64,000 bases of DNA, taken from assembly GCF_020687805.1 (NCBI RefSeq), contig NZ_JAJEWQ010000002.1, forward strand, positions 62,001-126,000, read 5' to 3'. Origin of the DNA: Planctobacterium marinum. GTDB taxonomy: Bacteria > Pseudomonadota > Gammaproteobacteria > Enterobacterales > Alteromonadaceae. A model generated the notes under the pieces. That model was given only the letters and a program-made list of their open reading frames with translations. It did not search any database and was not told where the DNA came from. Shown here one piece after another: positions 21,314 through 31,148 of the stretch (positions are counted from its first letter, which is position 1; the number at the start of each line of letters is the position of its first letter). Position numbers and translations under genes: made by a program.

Positions 21314-22801
21314 ATGGCCCAAGACTTACCCATTACAGACAATCAGCAAGCCGCCAGTGGCCGCGCCGGATACCAAAATCTGGGCATGTGGTTGGGACCT
21401 TTGCTGTTTATATTAATTGCAATCTCCCCAACCCCCGAAGGGCTGAGTGATACCGCCTGGATGACGGCGGCGATCGGTGTATGGATGGCAATCTGGTGGT
21501 CCACAGAAGCGGTGCATGTCGCCGTTACGGCGTTACTGCCTTTAGTGGTGTTTGCGCCACTGAATATTTTGCCCATAAAGGCGGCATCTGCCCCCTATGC
21601 TAATCCGACGATTTACTTGTTTTTAGGTGGTTTTATTATTGCGACGGCATTGCAGAAAGCCAACCTGCACAAGCGTATCGCCTACTTTATTTTGAGTTAT
21701 GTCAGTCGTTCTGCGCGTTCCATTATTCTGGGGTTTATGATTGTCAGTGCCATTTTGAGTATGTGGATGACAAACACATCGACCACCATGATGTTGCTGC
21801 CTATTGCATTGTCCATCGTCTCTACCATGGAAACAGAACAATCCGGTTTTTCGCTGAAAGAGCGGCGGCATTTTCAATTGTCGTTGTTACTGGGCATTGC
21901 TTACGCCGCAACCATTGGCGGCATGTCTACGCTGGTGGGCACACCCCCCAATGCCTTTTTAGTGGGCTTTATGAATGAAACCTACAATGTGCAACTGGAT
22001 TTTGCAAAGTGGATGCTCATCGGAGTGCCACTGAGTGTCACTCTGCTCCCCATCGCCTGGCTGGCACTAACTCGTTGGATTTACCCGGTCTCGTTTGTAA
22101 CCCCGGATAGTGCGCGTATGCAACTGGCAAAACAACGCCAGGCATTGGGGCCGGTCCGTCAGGAAGAATGGCGGGTAGGGATAATTTTTAGTCTGGTGGC
22201 ACTGGCGTGGATGACCCGGCCTTTGCTGTCGACCTGGTTATCTATTGATGGACTTTCCGATGCCGGAATAGCGATGTTTGCCGCTGTTGCACTGTTTATT
22301 GTTCCTGCGGGAAAGGGACGGGAAGGTGCATTAATGGCATGGGAAGACATGAAATCCATTCCCTGGGGGGTACTGGTTTTGTTTGGTGGGGGCCTGAGTC
22401 TGGCTGCGGCGGTATCTGATTCTGGTCTGGCGCAATGGTTAGGCGAGGGGCTCGTGAACATGAATGCCTTTGGCATGATTGTGTTGGTTCTCTGTGCGAC
22501 CACCCTGGTGATCTTCCTGACTGAGCTGACCAGCAATCTCGCCACATCGGCAACCTTTCTGCCGGTTGTGGCTGTGTTGGCGCTGGAAATGGGAGGCGAA
22601 CCTATGATGCTGATGATACCAGTGACTCTGGCGGCAAGTTGTGCCTTTATGCTGCCGGTGGCAACACCACCTAATGCTATCGTGTTTTCCTCGGGTTACA
22701 TCAGTATTCCGCAGATGGCGAAAGCCGGATTTATCCTCAATCTGATGAGTATCCTGTTGGTAACAGCACTTGCCGTGTGGGTAGCTCCGCTGATTTTCTG
22801 A
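21314..22801 (+). CDS. SLC13/DASS-family sodium:dicarboxylate symporter
   Basis: 495 residues from the ATG at 21314, eight bases after AGGAG; the ATG at 21308 overlapping the esterase stop is too close to that site. It is a polytopic inner-membrane protein with the duplicated DASS signature loops: MWMTNTSTTMMLLPIALS (about 145) and LTELTSNLATSATFLPV (about 400). These are the TNT/SNL versions of the SNT motifs that coordinate Na+ and the carboxylates in VcINDY. Typical substrates are succinate, malate and fumarate. Its place under DctBD control replaces the usual DctA or DctPQM transporter. Confidence 0.9.
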   Translation: MAQDLPITDNQQAASGRAGYQNLGMWLGPLLFILIAISPTPEGLSDTAWMTAAIGVWMAIWWSTEAVHVAVTALLPLVVFAPLNILPIKAASAPYANPTIYLFLGGFIIATALQKANLHKRIAYFILSYVSRSARSIILGFMIVSAILSMWMTNTSTTMMLLPIALSIVSTMETEQSGFSLKERRHFQLSLLLGIAYAATIGGMSTLVGTPPNAFLVGFMNETYNVQLDFAKWMLIGVPLSVTLLPIAWLALTRWIYPVSFVTPDSARMQLAKQRQALGPVRQEEWRVGIIFSLVALAWMTRPLLSTWLSIDGLSDAGIAMFAAVALFIVPAGKGREGALMAWEDMKSIPWGVLVLFGGGLSLAAAVSDSGLAQWLGEGLVNMNAFGMIVLVLCATTLVIFLTELTSNLATSATFLPVVAVLALEMGGEPMMLMIPVTLAASCAFMLPVATPPNAIVFSSGYISIPQMAKAGFILNLMSILLVTALAVWVAPLIF

Positions 22802-22845
22802 GCTACGCAATTGCATCTGAATAACAACACCTGAGATTACTGTGA

Positions 22846-24531
22846 ATGCACAATAAGAATCAAAAACCCTTATATTTGCCCCATGCGGGGCCATCGCTTT
22901 TGGATATGCCTTTGCTTAACAAAAGCAGTGCCTTTAGCGAAAGTGAGCGTATTGCCTTTAATTTAGAAGGTCTGTTACCGCCTCAATACGAATCGATAGA
23001 GCAGCAGGTTGAGCGCACCTTTAAGCAATACCAGCAATTAACATCGGATATGGCACGGCATATATTTTTGCGGGATATTCAGGATAGCAACGAAACTTTG
23101 TTTTATCGTCTGGTTGAACAGCATATCGAGCTGATGATGCCGATCATCTATACCCCAACGGTGGGTGAGGCTTGCCAGCAATTCTCGGATATTTACCGCA
23201 GTGCCCGGGGATTATTCATTGCCCATCATCAGCAAGATCGAATCGATGACATTTTACATAATGCCACCAAGCGCAATATCAAAATCATTGTGGTGACTGA
23301 TGGTGAGCGGGTGCTGGGATTGGGGGATCAGGGCATTGGTGGCATGGGTATTCCGATCGGAAAACTATCGCTGTACACCGTCTGTGGTGGTATCAGTCCC
23401 GCGTATGCCTTGCCTGTGATGTTAGACGTTGGCACCAACAATGAGGCGTTACTATCTGATCCCATGTACATGGGATGTCGTCACCGACGCATCAATGAGC
23501 AGCAATACCACGAATTTGTGGATGCTTTTATGCAGGGCGTAAAGCGACGTTGGCCCAACGCCCTCATTCAATTTGAAGATTTTGCGCAACATAACGCAAC
23601 GCCGCTGTTGCAGCGTTATAAGCAGGAATACTGCTGCTTCAATGACGATATTCAGGGCGCGGCGGTGGTCGCTGTTGCAGTCATGCTTGCCGCCTGTGCG
23701 GCTAAAAAAGTGGATATCACTCAGCAACGCGTTGTTATTGTCGGGGCAGGGTCAGCTGGCTGTGGAATTGCAGAACAATGGATTGCCTGTCTGAGAGAGC
23801 GAGGGCTGACCGATGAACAGGCACGGCAGCAGATTTATATGCTGGATAGGGATGGAATACTGACCACGTCCACCCCTGATATGAAGCCATTTCAGGCCCG
23901 TCTGGCACATGCTGGCTTACCGGCAGGGCTTTCTAGTCACACGGAACACAGTTTGCAGGATGTTATGCATGCGGTGCAACCGGATATGTTGTTGGGCGTT
24001 AGCGGTCAGCCTGGTTTGTTCAATGAAGCTGCCATTAAAGCAATGCATCAATATTGCGCGCAACCGGTGATATTGCCGCTGAGTAATCCCTCACGTCTGG
24101 CTGAAGCTCAACCCGAAGACGTCTTGCGCTGGACGAATGGCGCAGCCTTGCTTGCAACGGGCAGTCCGTTTGACGATGTCAGCCTGCAAGGGGCTCAGCA
24201 CGTAATTAGTCAGAGCAACAACAGTTATGTGTTTCCTGCAATTGGTCTGGCGGTGGTCAGTACCGGGGCTAAGCGCATCACGGATGCAATGTTGATGGCG
24301 GCCAGTAAAGCGTTGGCCGGTTGTTCGCCTTTGGTAAATCAGGGCTGTGGCGGGTTACTACCACCTTTGCAGGAAATTCAGGCGATCAGTAAAGACATTG
24401 CGCTGGCCATCGCGAATGTGGTTGTTCAGGAGGGGGATGTGCCCGGGCTGAGTGAGGCTGAATTGCGGCAGCGTATAGAGGAAAATTTTTGGACTGCCAA
24501 TTACCGACCTTATCTGAGAAAAGCGTTTTAA
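22846..24531 (+). CDS. maeA: NAD-dependent malic enzyme (MaeA/SfcA type)
   Basis: 561 residues, near the 565 of E. coli MaeA. Malate is oxidatively decarboxylated to pyruvate and CO2 with NAD+. Signature stretches: MPIIYTPTVGEACQQFS, VVTDGERVLGLGDQGIGGMGIPIGKLSLYT, the metal-binding FEDFAQHNATPLL and CCFNDDIQGAA, and the Rossmann motif VIVGAGSAGCGIAEQ. It is last in the DctD-controlled operon, so C4 acids entering by the SLC13 carrier are turned into pyruvate. Ribosome site upstream is weak. Confidence 0.95.
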   Translation: MHNKNQKPLYLPHAGPSLLDMPLLNKSSAFSESERIAFNLEGLLPPQYESIEQQVERTFKQYQQLTSDMARHIFLRDIQDSNETLFYRLVEQHIELMMPIIYTPTVGEACQQFSDIYRSARGLFIAHHQQDRIDDILHNATKRNIKIIVVTDGERVLGLGDQGIGGMGIPIGKLSLYTVCGGISPAYALPVMLDVGTNNEALLSDPMYMGCRHRRINEQQYHEFVDAFMQGVKRRWPNALIQFEDFAQHNATPLLQRYKQEYCCFNDDIQGAAVVAVAVMLAACAAKKVDITQQRVVIVGAGSAGCGIAEQWIACLRERGLTDEQARQQIYMLDRDGILTTSTPDMKPFQARLAHAGLPAGLSSHTEHSLQDVMHAVQPDMLLGVSGQPGLFNEAAIKAMHQYCAQPVILPLSNPSRLAEAQPEDVLRWTNGAALLATGSPFDDVSLQGAQHVISQSNNSYVFPAIGLAVVSTGAKRITDAMLMAASKALAGCSPLVNQGCGGLLPPLQEIQAISKDIALAIANVVVQEGDVPGLSEAELRQRIEENFWTANYRPYLRKAF

Positions 24532-24629
24532 TCACTAACCGTGCTTCGCCAAACTGGCAATCGCGTTCAGGCTGCAGTCTGGTTCTGCCTGTCCCCGCGC
24601 GATGGCGGGGATAAAGTGACACTTAGCAA

Positions 24630-25082
24630 TCAGAGTTCATCGGCGGGCACGTGTTTAATTTCCGGCCAGTTGTTGTCGGCTTTGACAATATTGCCGGCAA
24701 CATCTTTTAACCAAAACGCGTGAATTTCTTCGTTTTTATTAACGAACAATTGTCCGTCGACAATTTTGAAGGCTTTGCCATTGACTTCAAATTTTTTGCC
24801 AAAGCTTGTGCAGGTTGAACAATAACCACCGTAAGCAGGGGCATACTGCTGCGGATTTTGGTTGAAGGTATTGCGGTTTTCAGCAGAGCTGAACCGATAA
24901 ATGGCTCCCTGGTAAACAGCAGTAAATTCAGCCTTACCCATCACAGGTTTGTTGTCAGTGAAATAGGCCACGGCATCATGCCCTGCCAATATCACGCCAT
25001 TGTCATCGGTTTGGGTATCAATCCCAGCCAGAGTATTTAAGCTAACGAAAAGTGCAAACAGTGTAGAAACGATACGGATCAT
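24630..25082 (-). CDS. Exported YHS-domain protein
   Basis: 150 residues with a signal peptide ending near NTLAG. The YHS-like core starts at GVILAGHDAVAYFTDNKPVMGKAEF and continues with YRFSSAENRNTFNQNPQQYAPAYGGYCS. A CSTC pair near residue 90 could bind metal or form a disulfide. Such proteins often accompany metal or redox functions, but no partner lies next to it here; the neighbours mgtE (same strand) and maeA (convergent) give no clear link. A 7-bp hairpin at 24592-24611 lacks a T-run and is not called a terminator. Confidence 0.75.
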   Translation of the reverse strand: MIRIVSTLFALFVSLNTLAGIDTQTDDNGVILAGHDAVAYFTDNKPVMGKAEFTAVYQGAIYRFSSAENRNTFNQNPQQYAPAYGGYCSTCTSFGKKFEVNGKAFKIVDGQLFVNKNEEIHAFWLKDVAGNIVKADNNWPEIKHVPADEL

Positions 25083-25212
25083 TATTGTATTCCTGTAGTG
25101 TAATTAACAGACAACAAGACCTCAGGAGTATTGGAGTAATTTCTGACTTTTGGGTTATGAGTTAGCGCGTTTTGGTTTGAAATTTAATTCGAAAACCATG
25201 TTGGATGCGGGT

Positions 25213-26574
25213 CTACAGCAACAGCCAGGTGGCGGTGCCCAAAAACGCAAAGATACCCACCACATCGGTAATGGTGGTGAGAATCACACTGCCCGCCAAC
25301 GCGGGGTCGATTTTCAGCTTTTTCATCACGATGGGTAGGATAACGCCCGACAGGCCCGCTGCAACCATATTGACCATCATGGCAAACGCAATCACCAATC
25401 CTAACATGTAATCTTGTTTCCAGACGGCAACAACCGAGGCAATCAAAACCGACCAGATGATGCCATTGAGAAAGCCGATAGCCAGTTCTTTACTGATCAA
25501 CCAGCGAGAGTTTGAGGCGCTGACATGGCCCAGTGCCATACCGCGAATAACCAGAGTGAGGGTTTGGTTACCGGCCACACCCCCCATGCTGGGAACGATA
25601 GTATTGAGGATGGCCAGAACCGCCAACTGACTTAATGTGGCTTCAAACAGGTCGCTGACCATGGCGGCCATCAGAGCCGTAAACAGGTTGACACCTAACC
25701 AGATGGAGCGGCGTTGCGTACTTTTGAGTACCGGAGCGAAGGTATCTTCTTCATCTTCCAGACCCGCCATACTCATCATGGAGTGTTCGGCCTCTTCACG
25801 GATGATATCAACCACGTCATCAATGGTAATACGGCCTACCAGTTGATGATTGGCATCCACAACAGGTGCCGACAGCCAGTTGTGACGCTCGAACAATTTA
25901 GCTACTTCGGTTTCGTCCAGATCCACCTTGATGACTTCCGGTTCTTCTTCCATGATTTCTTCAACACTGATCTCCGGGGCCGCAGTAATCAGGCTGGTAA
26001 GAGGCACCGTCCCAATCAACCGATCATAGCGGTTGGTGACATACAGCATGTCGGTATCTTCCGGTAGTTCCTGCTTGAGTCTCAGGTAGCGCAGAATCAC
26101 TTCTACACTGACTTCCGGTCGCAGTGTAATAGTGTCGGTGTTCATAATGAAACCGGCGGTACCTTCACCATAGGATAAGGCTTGTTCTGCTCTGGCTCTG
26201 TCCATGCTGTCCATGGACTCCAGGACATCCTGAACCATTCTGTCAGGCAGACCGTGCAGCATTTCTGCAAGGTCGTCGGTGTCCATATCTTCCAGGGCGT
26301 CAGCAAGTTTTTCAGGCACCATTTCGCGCATGATGCCGTTGCGCACATCCTCAGACAGTTCTTCTAACACATCGCCGTGGTAATCAGTATCGATGAGTTT
26401 CCAGAGCAAAGAACGATTGCGAACCGGGGTGGATTCTAAAAGTAACGCGACATCTGCGGGGGGAATGCTGTGCAGCATTTTGCGCACATGCACAAACAGG
26501 CCATTACTGAGCGCGTCGTTAATGGCATCCAGTTGCGTGGTGACGTATTCCTGTTCGAGCTTATTTTGTTCCAT
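25213..26574 (-). CDS. mgtE: Magnesium transporter MgtE
   Basis: 453 residues with the standard MgtE layout: an N-terminal helical superhelix domain (about 15-130, MLHGLPDRMVQDVLESMD), two CBS domains (about 135-260) and five membrane helices. The pore-lining stretches include IVPSMGGVAGNQTLTLVIRGMALG and the terminal ILTTITDVVGIFAFLG, whose Asp is the pore ligand. Cytoplasmic Mg2+ binding between the CBS and N domains closes the channel in the family. The start ATG shares its A with the TGA of a short upstream frame, which suggests coupled translation. Confidence 0.95.
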   Translation of the reverse strand: MEQNKLEQEYVTTQLDAINDALSNGLFVHVRKMLHSIPPADVALLLESTPVRNRSLLWKLIDTDYHGDVLEELSEDVRNGIMREMVPEKLADALEDMDTDDLAEMLHGLPDRMVQDVLESMDSMDRARAEQALSYGEGTAGFIMNTDTITLRPEVSVEVILRYLRLKQELPEDTDMLYVTNRYDRLIGTVPLTSLITAAPEISVEEIMEEEPEVIKVDLDETEVAKLFERHNWLSAPVVDANHQLVGRITIDDVVDIIREEAEHSMMSMAGLEDEEDTFAPVLKSTQRRSIWLGVNLFTALMAAMVSDLFEATLSQLAVLAILNTIVPSMGGVAGNQTLTLVIRGMALGHVSASNSRWLISKELAIGFLNGIIWSVLIASVVAVWKQDYMLGLVIAFAMMVNMVAAGLSGVILPIVMKKLKIDPALAGSVILTTITDVVGIFAFLGTATWLLL

Positions 26575-26747
26575 CAGTGTGCTTCCTCACCAGAGGGCAC
26601 AAGAGAGAATACTGCCATGTCAAACGTTGCTGACTGGCTTTGCGGATACTGAGAAACGTTGCTGCGGGCTGATATAAGGGTGTAGAAAGCTGTACCGAAT
26701 CCGGCTAAATCACGATGTTTTAGATTTAGATAAGGTGTTCCCGGCAC
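26574..26747 (-). CDS. Possible 57-residue leader frame coupled to mgtE
   Basis: A GTG codon nine bases after AAGGAG (26757-26762) opens a frame of 57 codons beginning VPGTPYLNLKHRDLAG and ending PSGEEAH. Its TGA overlaps the mgtE ATG by one base. The product is polar with no recognised domain. A shorter frame (MEISSSQK, 26787-26761) ends inside the same AAGGAG. The SD and the stop/start overlap are seen; function as a Mg2+-responsive leader, as known for mgtA and mgtC leaders, is inference. A chance frame is possible. Confidence 0.35.
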   Translation of the reverse strand: MPGTPYLNLKHRDLAGFGTAFYTLISARSNVSQYPQSQSATFDMAVFSLVPSGEEAH

Positions 26748-26933
26748 TTATCGACACTCCTTATTTTTGCGATGAACTGATTTCCATTAACAACCTGAAA
26801 GTCCTTTACAGATGAGCGTTCTGTATACACAGGTCATTGTTATTGTTCGTTTATTATAGTTTATAGCAATAAGTGGCTGCTGGATATCTACTAATGAAAC
26901 AAATCACAATCCAGGTTTAAATATTGTGAAACA
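26748..26933 (-). promoter_or_regulatory. npr-mgtE spacer with candidate mgtE promoter
   Basis: On the minus strand a TATAAT (26858-26853) may serve as the -10 for mgtE, although no good -35 is seen. Just after npr, CACAAT/ATTGTG (26905-26927) forms a weak hairpin followed by ATTTGTTT, a poor terminator. Confidence 0.35.
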
Positions 26934-27209
26934 CTACTCAGCTTCGTTAAACCGCGCGGAGAATAATGCGGAAATTGCCTCTAATGCCGGCTCGGCATCA
27001 TTGCCTTCGCAAATGACTTTCACCTGTTTGTTTTGTGACCCTTCCAGCATCATTAAGCCCAAAACACTGTCTGCAGAAGCACTTTTGCCGTCTTTGTGCA
27101 GCATAATAGTTGCGGAAAATGAGGCGGCCAGCTTCACCAGTTCGGTGGCTGCTCTGGCGTGAAGGCCCAGTTTATTGGTGATGGTTAGGGTTCGTTCTGC
27201 TCGATTCAC
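26934..27209 (-). CDS. npr: PTS-Ntr phosphocarrier NPr
   Basis: 91 residues, HPr fold. The phosphorylatable His lies in the [16 protein letters not shown] motif (about residue 16), and the regulatory-site serine region reads [12 protein letters not shown]. NPr receives phosphate from PtsP and hands it to PtsN. The start overlaps the rapZ stop by 4 bp; it is the last gene of the rpoN cluster, as in enterobacteria. Confidence 0.93.
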   Translation of the reverse strand: MNRAERTLTITNKLGLHARAATELVKLAASFSATIMLHKDGKSASADSVLGLMMLEGSQNKQVKVICEGNDAEPALEAISALFSARFNEAE

Positions 27210-28051
27210 GCGTCCAGATCCCGGTGTCTGATTTGCACATCAGGGTGAGCAACAGAAAAATAATTCGCCAGGGTTTCAGCGATGAATACTGAGCGATGTT
27301 GTCCGCCGGTACACCCTATGGCAACGGTCACGTAACTGCGGTTGTTTCTCTCAAGATGCGGCAGCCAGGTTTCGATCAGGTTTTGAAATTGACCGATCAC
27401 TTTCACCACGATGGGCTGTGCTGTCAGGTATTGAGCAACGGGCGCATCTTTACCTGAATAGGGTTTGAGTTCAGGTATCCAGTGTGGATTAGGCAAAAAG
27501 CGCACGTCAAAGACGTAATCGGCGTCTTTCGGAATACCGTTTTTAAAGCCAAAGGATTCAAAAACCAGGACCAGTCGTGAGGACTTCTTGCCCAGAATGC
27601 GTTCTCGCACCAGTTCTGCCAACTGATGGATCGACAATTTATCGGTATCAATGTGCAGGTCTGCGCGTTCGTAAATAGGGACCAAAAGTTCCCGCTCTTT
27701 AACGATAGCGTCAGCCAGAGAAATGTTGTTTTTGGATAAGGGATGAAGGCGTCTGGTTTCGCTGTAACGCTTTACCAAAATATCGTCACTGGCATCCAGA
27801 TAAATAATGGTCAGGTCGGTTTTGTTGGGCAAAAAATCCAGATTCTCTGTGAGTTGTTCTGGGTCTTTAGGTAAGTTACGCACGTCAATACTGACGGCAA
27901 TCTGGTCGTATTCACTGACAACCGCGTGGGTCAGTGTGGGTAACATACTCACCGGAAGATTGTCTACGCAATAGTAGCCAAGATCCTCAAGCGCCCTTAA
28001 TACTACAGACTTTCCTGAGCCGGACCGTCCACTGATCACAATTAATTTCAT
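27206..28051 (-). CDS. rapZ: RNase adapter / nucleotide-binding protein RapZ
   Basis: 281 residues. Walker A is at the N-terminus ([29 protein letters not shown]), and the C-terminal domain has [19 protein letters not shown]. In E. coli RapZ binds glucosamine-6-phosphate and targets GlmZ sRNA to RNase E, controlling glmS. It overlaps ptsN and npr by 4 bp on each side, so the three are translationally coupled. Confidence 0.95.
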   Translation of the reverse strand: MKLIVISGRSGSGKSVVLRALEDLGYYCVDNLPVSMLPTLTHAVVSEYDQIAVSIDVRNLPKDPEQLTENLDFLPNKTDLTIIYLDASDDILVKRYSETRRLHPLSKNNISLADAIVKERELLVPIYERADLHIDTDKLSIHQLAELVRERILGKKSSRLVLVFESFGFKNGIPKDADYVFDVRFLPNPHWIPELKPYSGKDAPVAQYLTAQPIVVKVIGQFQNLIETWLPHLERNNRSYVTVAIGCTGGQHRSVFIAETLANYFSVAHPDVQIRHRDLDA

Positions 28052-28491
28052 ACCAATGCTTCATATAATGCGTTGTCTGAATGGCAATTGCGGATTACTT
28101 TGGTGACCTCTTTGTCACTGAGTTTTTGAGCTATACGGGCCAGGGTTTGCAAGTGACCTTCTGTTTGCTCAACGGGCACCAAAATCGCAAAAAATATATC
28201 GACCGGTTGATTGTCGATTGCGTCAAATTCTATACCAGGCGAGCAGGTGAGTACAATAGCCAGGGGACTACTCAGACCTTCAACACGACCATGTGGTATG
28301 GCGATGCCGTTGCCGATCCCGGTACTGCCCATTTTTTCCCGGCACAGAAGACTGTTCAGAACGTCTTCTTCATTGAGTTCGCTGAGTTTTTCACTGGCAA
28401 CAACACTGATGATTTGCAGAGCGCGTTTTTTGCTGGTAATGGGGACTGCACAGCGCGTGCAGTCCGATGAAAGGATGTCTTTGATTTCCAT
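28048..28491 (-). CDS. ptsN: Nitrogen-regulatory PTS EIIA protein PtsN
   Basis: 147 residues, EIIA-fructose/nitrogen fold. The active His is in [22 protein letters not shown] (about residue 66). It accepts phosphate from NPr and regulates K+ transport and other targets by binding. ATG is used; the gene follows hpf by 16 bp and overlaps rapZ by 4 bp. Confidence 0.95.
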   Translation of the reverse strand: MEIKDILSSDCTRCAVPITSKKRALQIISVVASEKLSELNEEDVLNSLLCREKMGSTGIGNGIAIPHGRVEGLSSPLAIVLTCSPGIEFDAIDNQPVDIFFAILVPVEQTEGHLQTLARIAQKLSDKEVTKVIRNCHSDNALYEALV

Positions 28492-28507
28492 CCTCGTTTA
28501 GACTCCT

Positions 28508-28795
28508 CTAATGACTCTTGAGCTTTTCTTTATGCTTAATTACCTGCCTGTCGAGCTTGTCGATGAGAGAGTCAATGGCAGCGTACATGTCTTTGTGCTC
28601 GGATGTCGCAAAAACTTCTCCACCGTCGAGGTGCATGGTTGCTTCTGCTTTTTGATTGAGTTTTTCAACGTTTAAGATGACATATACATTGTTTATGTGA
28701 TCAAAATGTCGTTCCAGTTTAGTGAATTTTGTATCGACATAATCGCGAAGAGAATCGGTGATTTCGACGTGATGACCTGATAAGTTTATTTGCAT
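28508..28795 (-). CDS. hpf: Ribosome hibernation promoting factor, short form
   Basis: 95 residues, the short HPF/YfiA fold: MQINLSGHHVEITDSLRDYVDTKFTKLERHF at the start and the conserved KDMYAAIDSLIDKLDRQVIKHKEK helix. It binds the ribosomal decoding site in stationary phase and promotes 100S dimers. Located directly after rpoN, as in most gammaproteobacteria. Confidence 0.95.
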   Translation of the reverse strand: MQINLSGHHVEITDSLRDYVDTKFTKLERHFDHINNVYVILNVEKLNQKAEATMHLDGGEVFATSEHKDMYAAIDSLIDKLDRQVIKHKEKLKSH

Positions 28796-28822
28796 AATTG
28801 GTCGTCCTTCTTGTAGGGAAGT

Positions 28823-30316
28823 CTATAACAGACTCTTACGTTGGTTAGATGGAGGAATCGAGAGCGATTCCCGGTATTTTGCAATGGTTCGCCGGGCTAC
28901 CATAATGCCCTGATCGGCTAACAATTGCGCAATTTTGCTATCACTGAGTGGCTTGGCCTGATTCTCAGCGGCCACCAGTTTTTTAATCAATGCCCTGATG
29001 GCGGTAGAGGAGCATTCCCCACCATTTTCTGTGGCCACATGGCTGGAGAAGAAATACTTCAGCTCAAAGATCCCTCTCGGGGTGTGCATGTATTTCTGCG
29101 TGGTCACACGGGAAATCGTAGATTCGTGCATATCCACCATTTCAGCCACGTCGTTAAGCACCATGGGCTTCATCATTTCCGGCCCGTGCTCGAAAAAGCC
29201 GTGCTGTTGCTGGACAATACAATTGGCCACTTTGAGTAGGGTGTCGTTGCGGCTTTCGATACTCTTGATAAACCACTTCGCTTCCTGCATATGCGAGCGA
29301 ATAAACTGCCCGTCGGCACTATTTCTGCTGCCCCGGCTCATGGCGGCATATTGCTGATTGATATTGAGCTTTGGCACGGAATCGGGGTTGAGTTCGACAA
29401 TCCAGCGTCCGGATTTTTTCATGACCGAGACATCGGGGATCACATAATCTGGTTCTTTAGTATTCAAGGTACTGCCCGGATGCGGATTCAGGGTTTGCAG
29501 TAACTTTAATACTTCTTTGAGCTGTTCTTCACGCAATTTAGATTTTCTGATCAAGGTACGAAAATCTTTTGCCATTAACAGATCGGAAAAGTCACACAGC
29601 AGTGATTTTGCTTCCTGTAACCAGGGAGTGTCTTTGGGGAATTGCCCCAACTGCACCAGCAAGCACTCTTGTGGTGTGATTGAGCCTGAACCTAAGGGGT
29701 CGAAGTGTTGAATGCGTTTTCTGACACATTCCACTTCGTCGATTTCAATTTCTTCATCATCGAGGCTTTCGAGGATTTCCTCAACCGAAACGGTGAGATA
29801 ACCGGATTCATCAATAGAATCTATGATGGCCAAAGCAATGGCTTCATCGGTTTCGCTGAACGGGGTCAGGTGTAATTGCCAGAGCAGATGATCCTGTATG
29901 GATTCACTGGTTTCACCCTGATACACCTGGTCGTCATCCGGGCCTACACCACCTGACGAGGCGGGTGCTGATGATGCGCTGTAGTATTCGTCCCAGGTGC
30001 TGTCTATGGGAAGCTCATCGGGTAAATCGTTCTTTTCCAGTGCATCACTGGAGTCAATGCCGTCTGAACCACTGAATTCGTTGTCGCTGTCGGCGCCATT
30101 CAACTCAGCCGTTTTGGGTTCTTTGAGTAATTCCAACGCTTCATCGCTACCGGCTTCGGTATTTTCATCCACTTCCAGCAATGGATTGGCGTCTAACGCA
30201 TCCTGAATTTCTTGTTGCAGGTCAAGCGTTGACAGTTGCAGCAGACGAATTGCTTGCTGCAATTGAGGGGTCATTGTTAGCTGTTGGCTAAATTTTAGTT
30301 GTAAAGACGGCTTCAT
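28823..30316 (-). CDS. rpoN: RNA polymerase sigma-54 factor
   Basis: 497 residues from ATG at 30316 ([18 protein letters not shown]). The frame stays open 48 bases further upstream, but the chosen start matches the conserved N-terminus. Region I is the Gln/Leu-rich [20 protein letters not shown]. An acidic region II follows, then the core-binding region and a C-terminal helix-turn-helix with the RpoN box [12 protein letters not shown]. It recognises -24/-12 promoters such as the one at 17232 in this window. It lies between lptB and hpf. No strong ribosome site was seen before the ATG. Confidence 0.96.
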   Translation of the reverse strand: MKPSLQLKFSQQLTMTPQLQQAIRLLQLSTLDLQQEIQDALDANPLLEVDENTEAGSDEALELLKEPKTAELNGADSDNEFSGSDGIDSSDALEKNDLPDELPIDSTWDEYYSASSAPASSGGVGPDDDQVYQGETSESIQDHLLWQLHLTPFSETDEAIALAIIDSIDESGYLTVSVEEILESLDDEEIEIDEVECVRKRIQHFDPLGSGSITPQECLLVQLGQFPKDTPWLQEAKSLLCDFSDLLMAKDFRTLIRKSKLREEQLKEVLKLLQTLNPHPGSTLNTKEPDYVIPDVSVMKKSGRWIVELNPDSVPKLNINQQYAAMSRGSRNSADGQFIRSHMQEAKWFIKSIESRNDTLLKVANCIVQQQHGFFEHGPEMMKPMVLNDVAEMVDMHESTISRVTTQKYMHTPRGIFELKYFFSSHVATENGGECSSTAIRALIKKLVAAENQAKPLSDSKIAQLLADQGIMVARRTIAKYRESLSIPPSNQRKSLL

Positions 30317-30387
30317 TAAAAATGGTTTTTTCCGACTCCAGAGCTCAGGGTTACTGTGCCCCAATCTTTAGATTGTTGTTAGTGTTA

Positions 30388-31113
30388 CTATAGCCTGAAT
30401 TGCTCACCCAGGTATACATCTCTTACTTGCTGATTTGCTAAAACTGTTTCGGGTTCGCCTTCGGCAATGACCTGTCCATGACTGACAATATAGGCCTGTT
30501 CGCAGACATCCAGCGTTTCTCTGACATTGTGGTCAGTGATCAGTACGCCGATCCCCCTGTCCCGCAAGTGGTGAATAATCTTCTTTATATCATTAACAGA
30601 AATAGGGTCAACGCCTGCGAAGGGTTCGTCCAGCAAAATAAATTGCGGATTGGCGGCCAGAGCGCGGGCAATCTCTACTCTGCGACGCTCACCGCCAGAC
30701 AAGCTCATGCCCAGATTATGACGAATGTGATTTAAATTAAATTCATCCAGCAGTTCATCGGCAAGTTCTTCGCGTTGCTCGTTATCCAGCTCTTTGCGCA
30801 TTTGTAAAATGGCCATCAGATTCTGGAACACACTGAGTTTTCTGAAAATTGAAGATTCCTGGGGCAAATAACCGATGCCATGACGCGCCCGCACATGCAT
30901 AGGTTGCAAGGTCAGTTGATGCTGATCAATAAAAATCTCCCCTTTGTCCAGGGGAACGAGACCGACGATCATGTAAAATGTAGTGGTTTTCCCGGCCCCA
31001 TTGGGTCCCAGTAAACCAACTATCTGGCCGGTACTAACTTCAATGCTGACATCTCGCACCACCTGACGGCTTTTATAGGATTTTGCCAGATTATTCGCGT
31101 ATAACGTGGGCAC
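30388..31113 (-). CDS. lptB: LPS export ABC transporter ATPase LptB
   Basis: 241 residues. Walker [11 protein letters not shown]-loop, signature [14 protein letters not shown], Walker [14 protein letters not shown] and switch HNVRET are all present. LptB drives LptFG to extract lipopolysaccharide from the inner membrane and push it along LptC-LptA-LptD. It follows lptA and precedes rpoN by 71 bp. Confidence 0.97.
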   Translation of the reverse strand: MPTLYANNLAKSYKSRQVVRDVSIEVSTGQIVGLLGPNGAGKTTTFYMIVGLVPLDKGEIFIDQHQLTLQPMHVRARHGIGYLPQESSIFRKLSVFQNLMAILQMRKELDNEQREELADELLDEFNLNHIRHNLGMSLSGGERRRVEIARALAANPQFILLDEPFAGVDPISVNDIKKIIHHLRDRGIGVLITDHNVRETLDVCEQAYIVSHGQVIAEGEPETVLANQQVRDVYLGEQFRL

Positions 31114-31148
31114 TTAAATGAGTTTCCTTGTTCGGTTGCACTTGCAGA

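Noticed and set aside
24592-24611. TCCCCGC/GCGGGGA stem between maeA and the YHS gene as terminator
   Set aside because: No T-run on either strand; kept only as a possible mRNA end stabiliser.
26588-26762. Mg2+ riboswitch (M-box) before mgtE
   Set aside because: The conserved M-box sequence blocks are not visible; only a short bulged stem (around 26731-26752) is seen.
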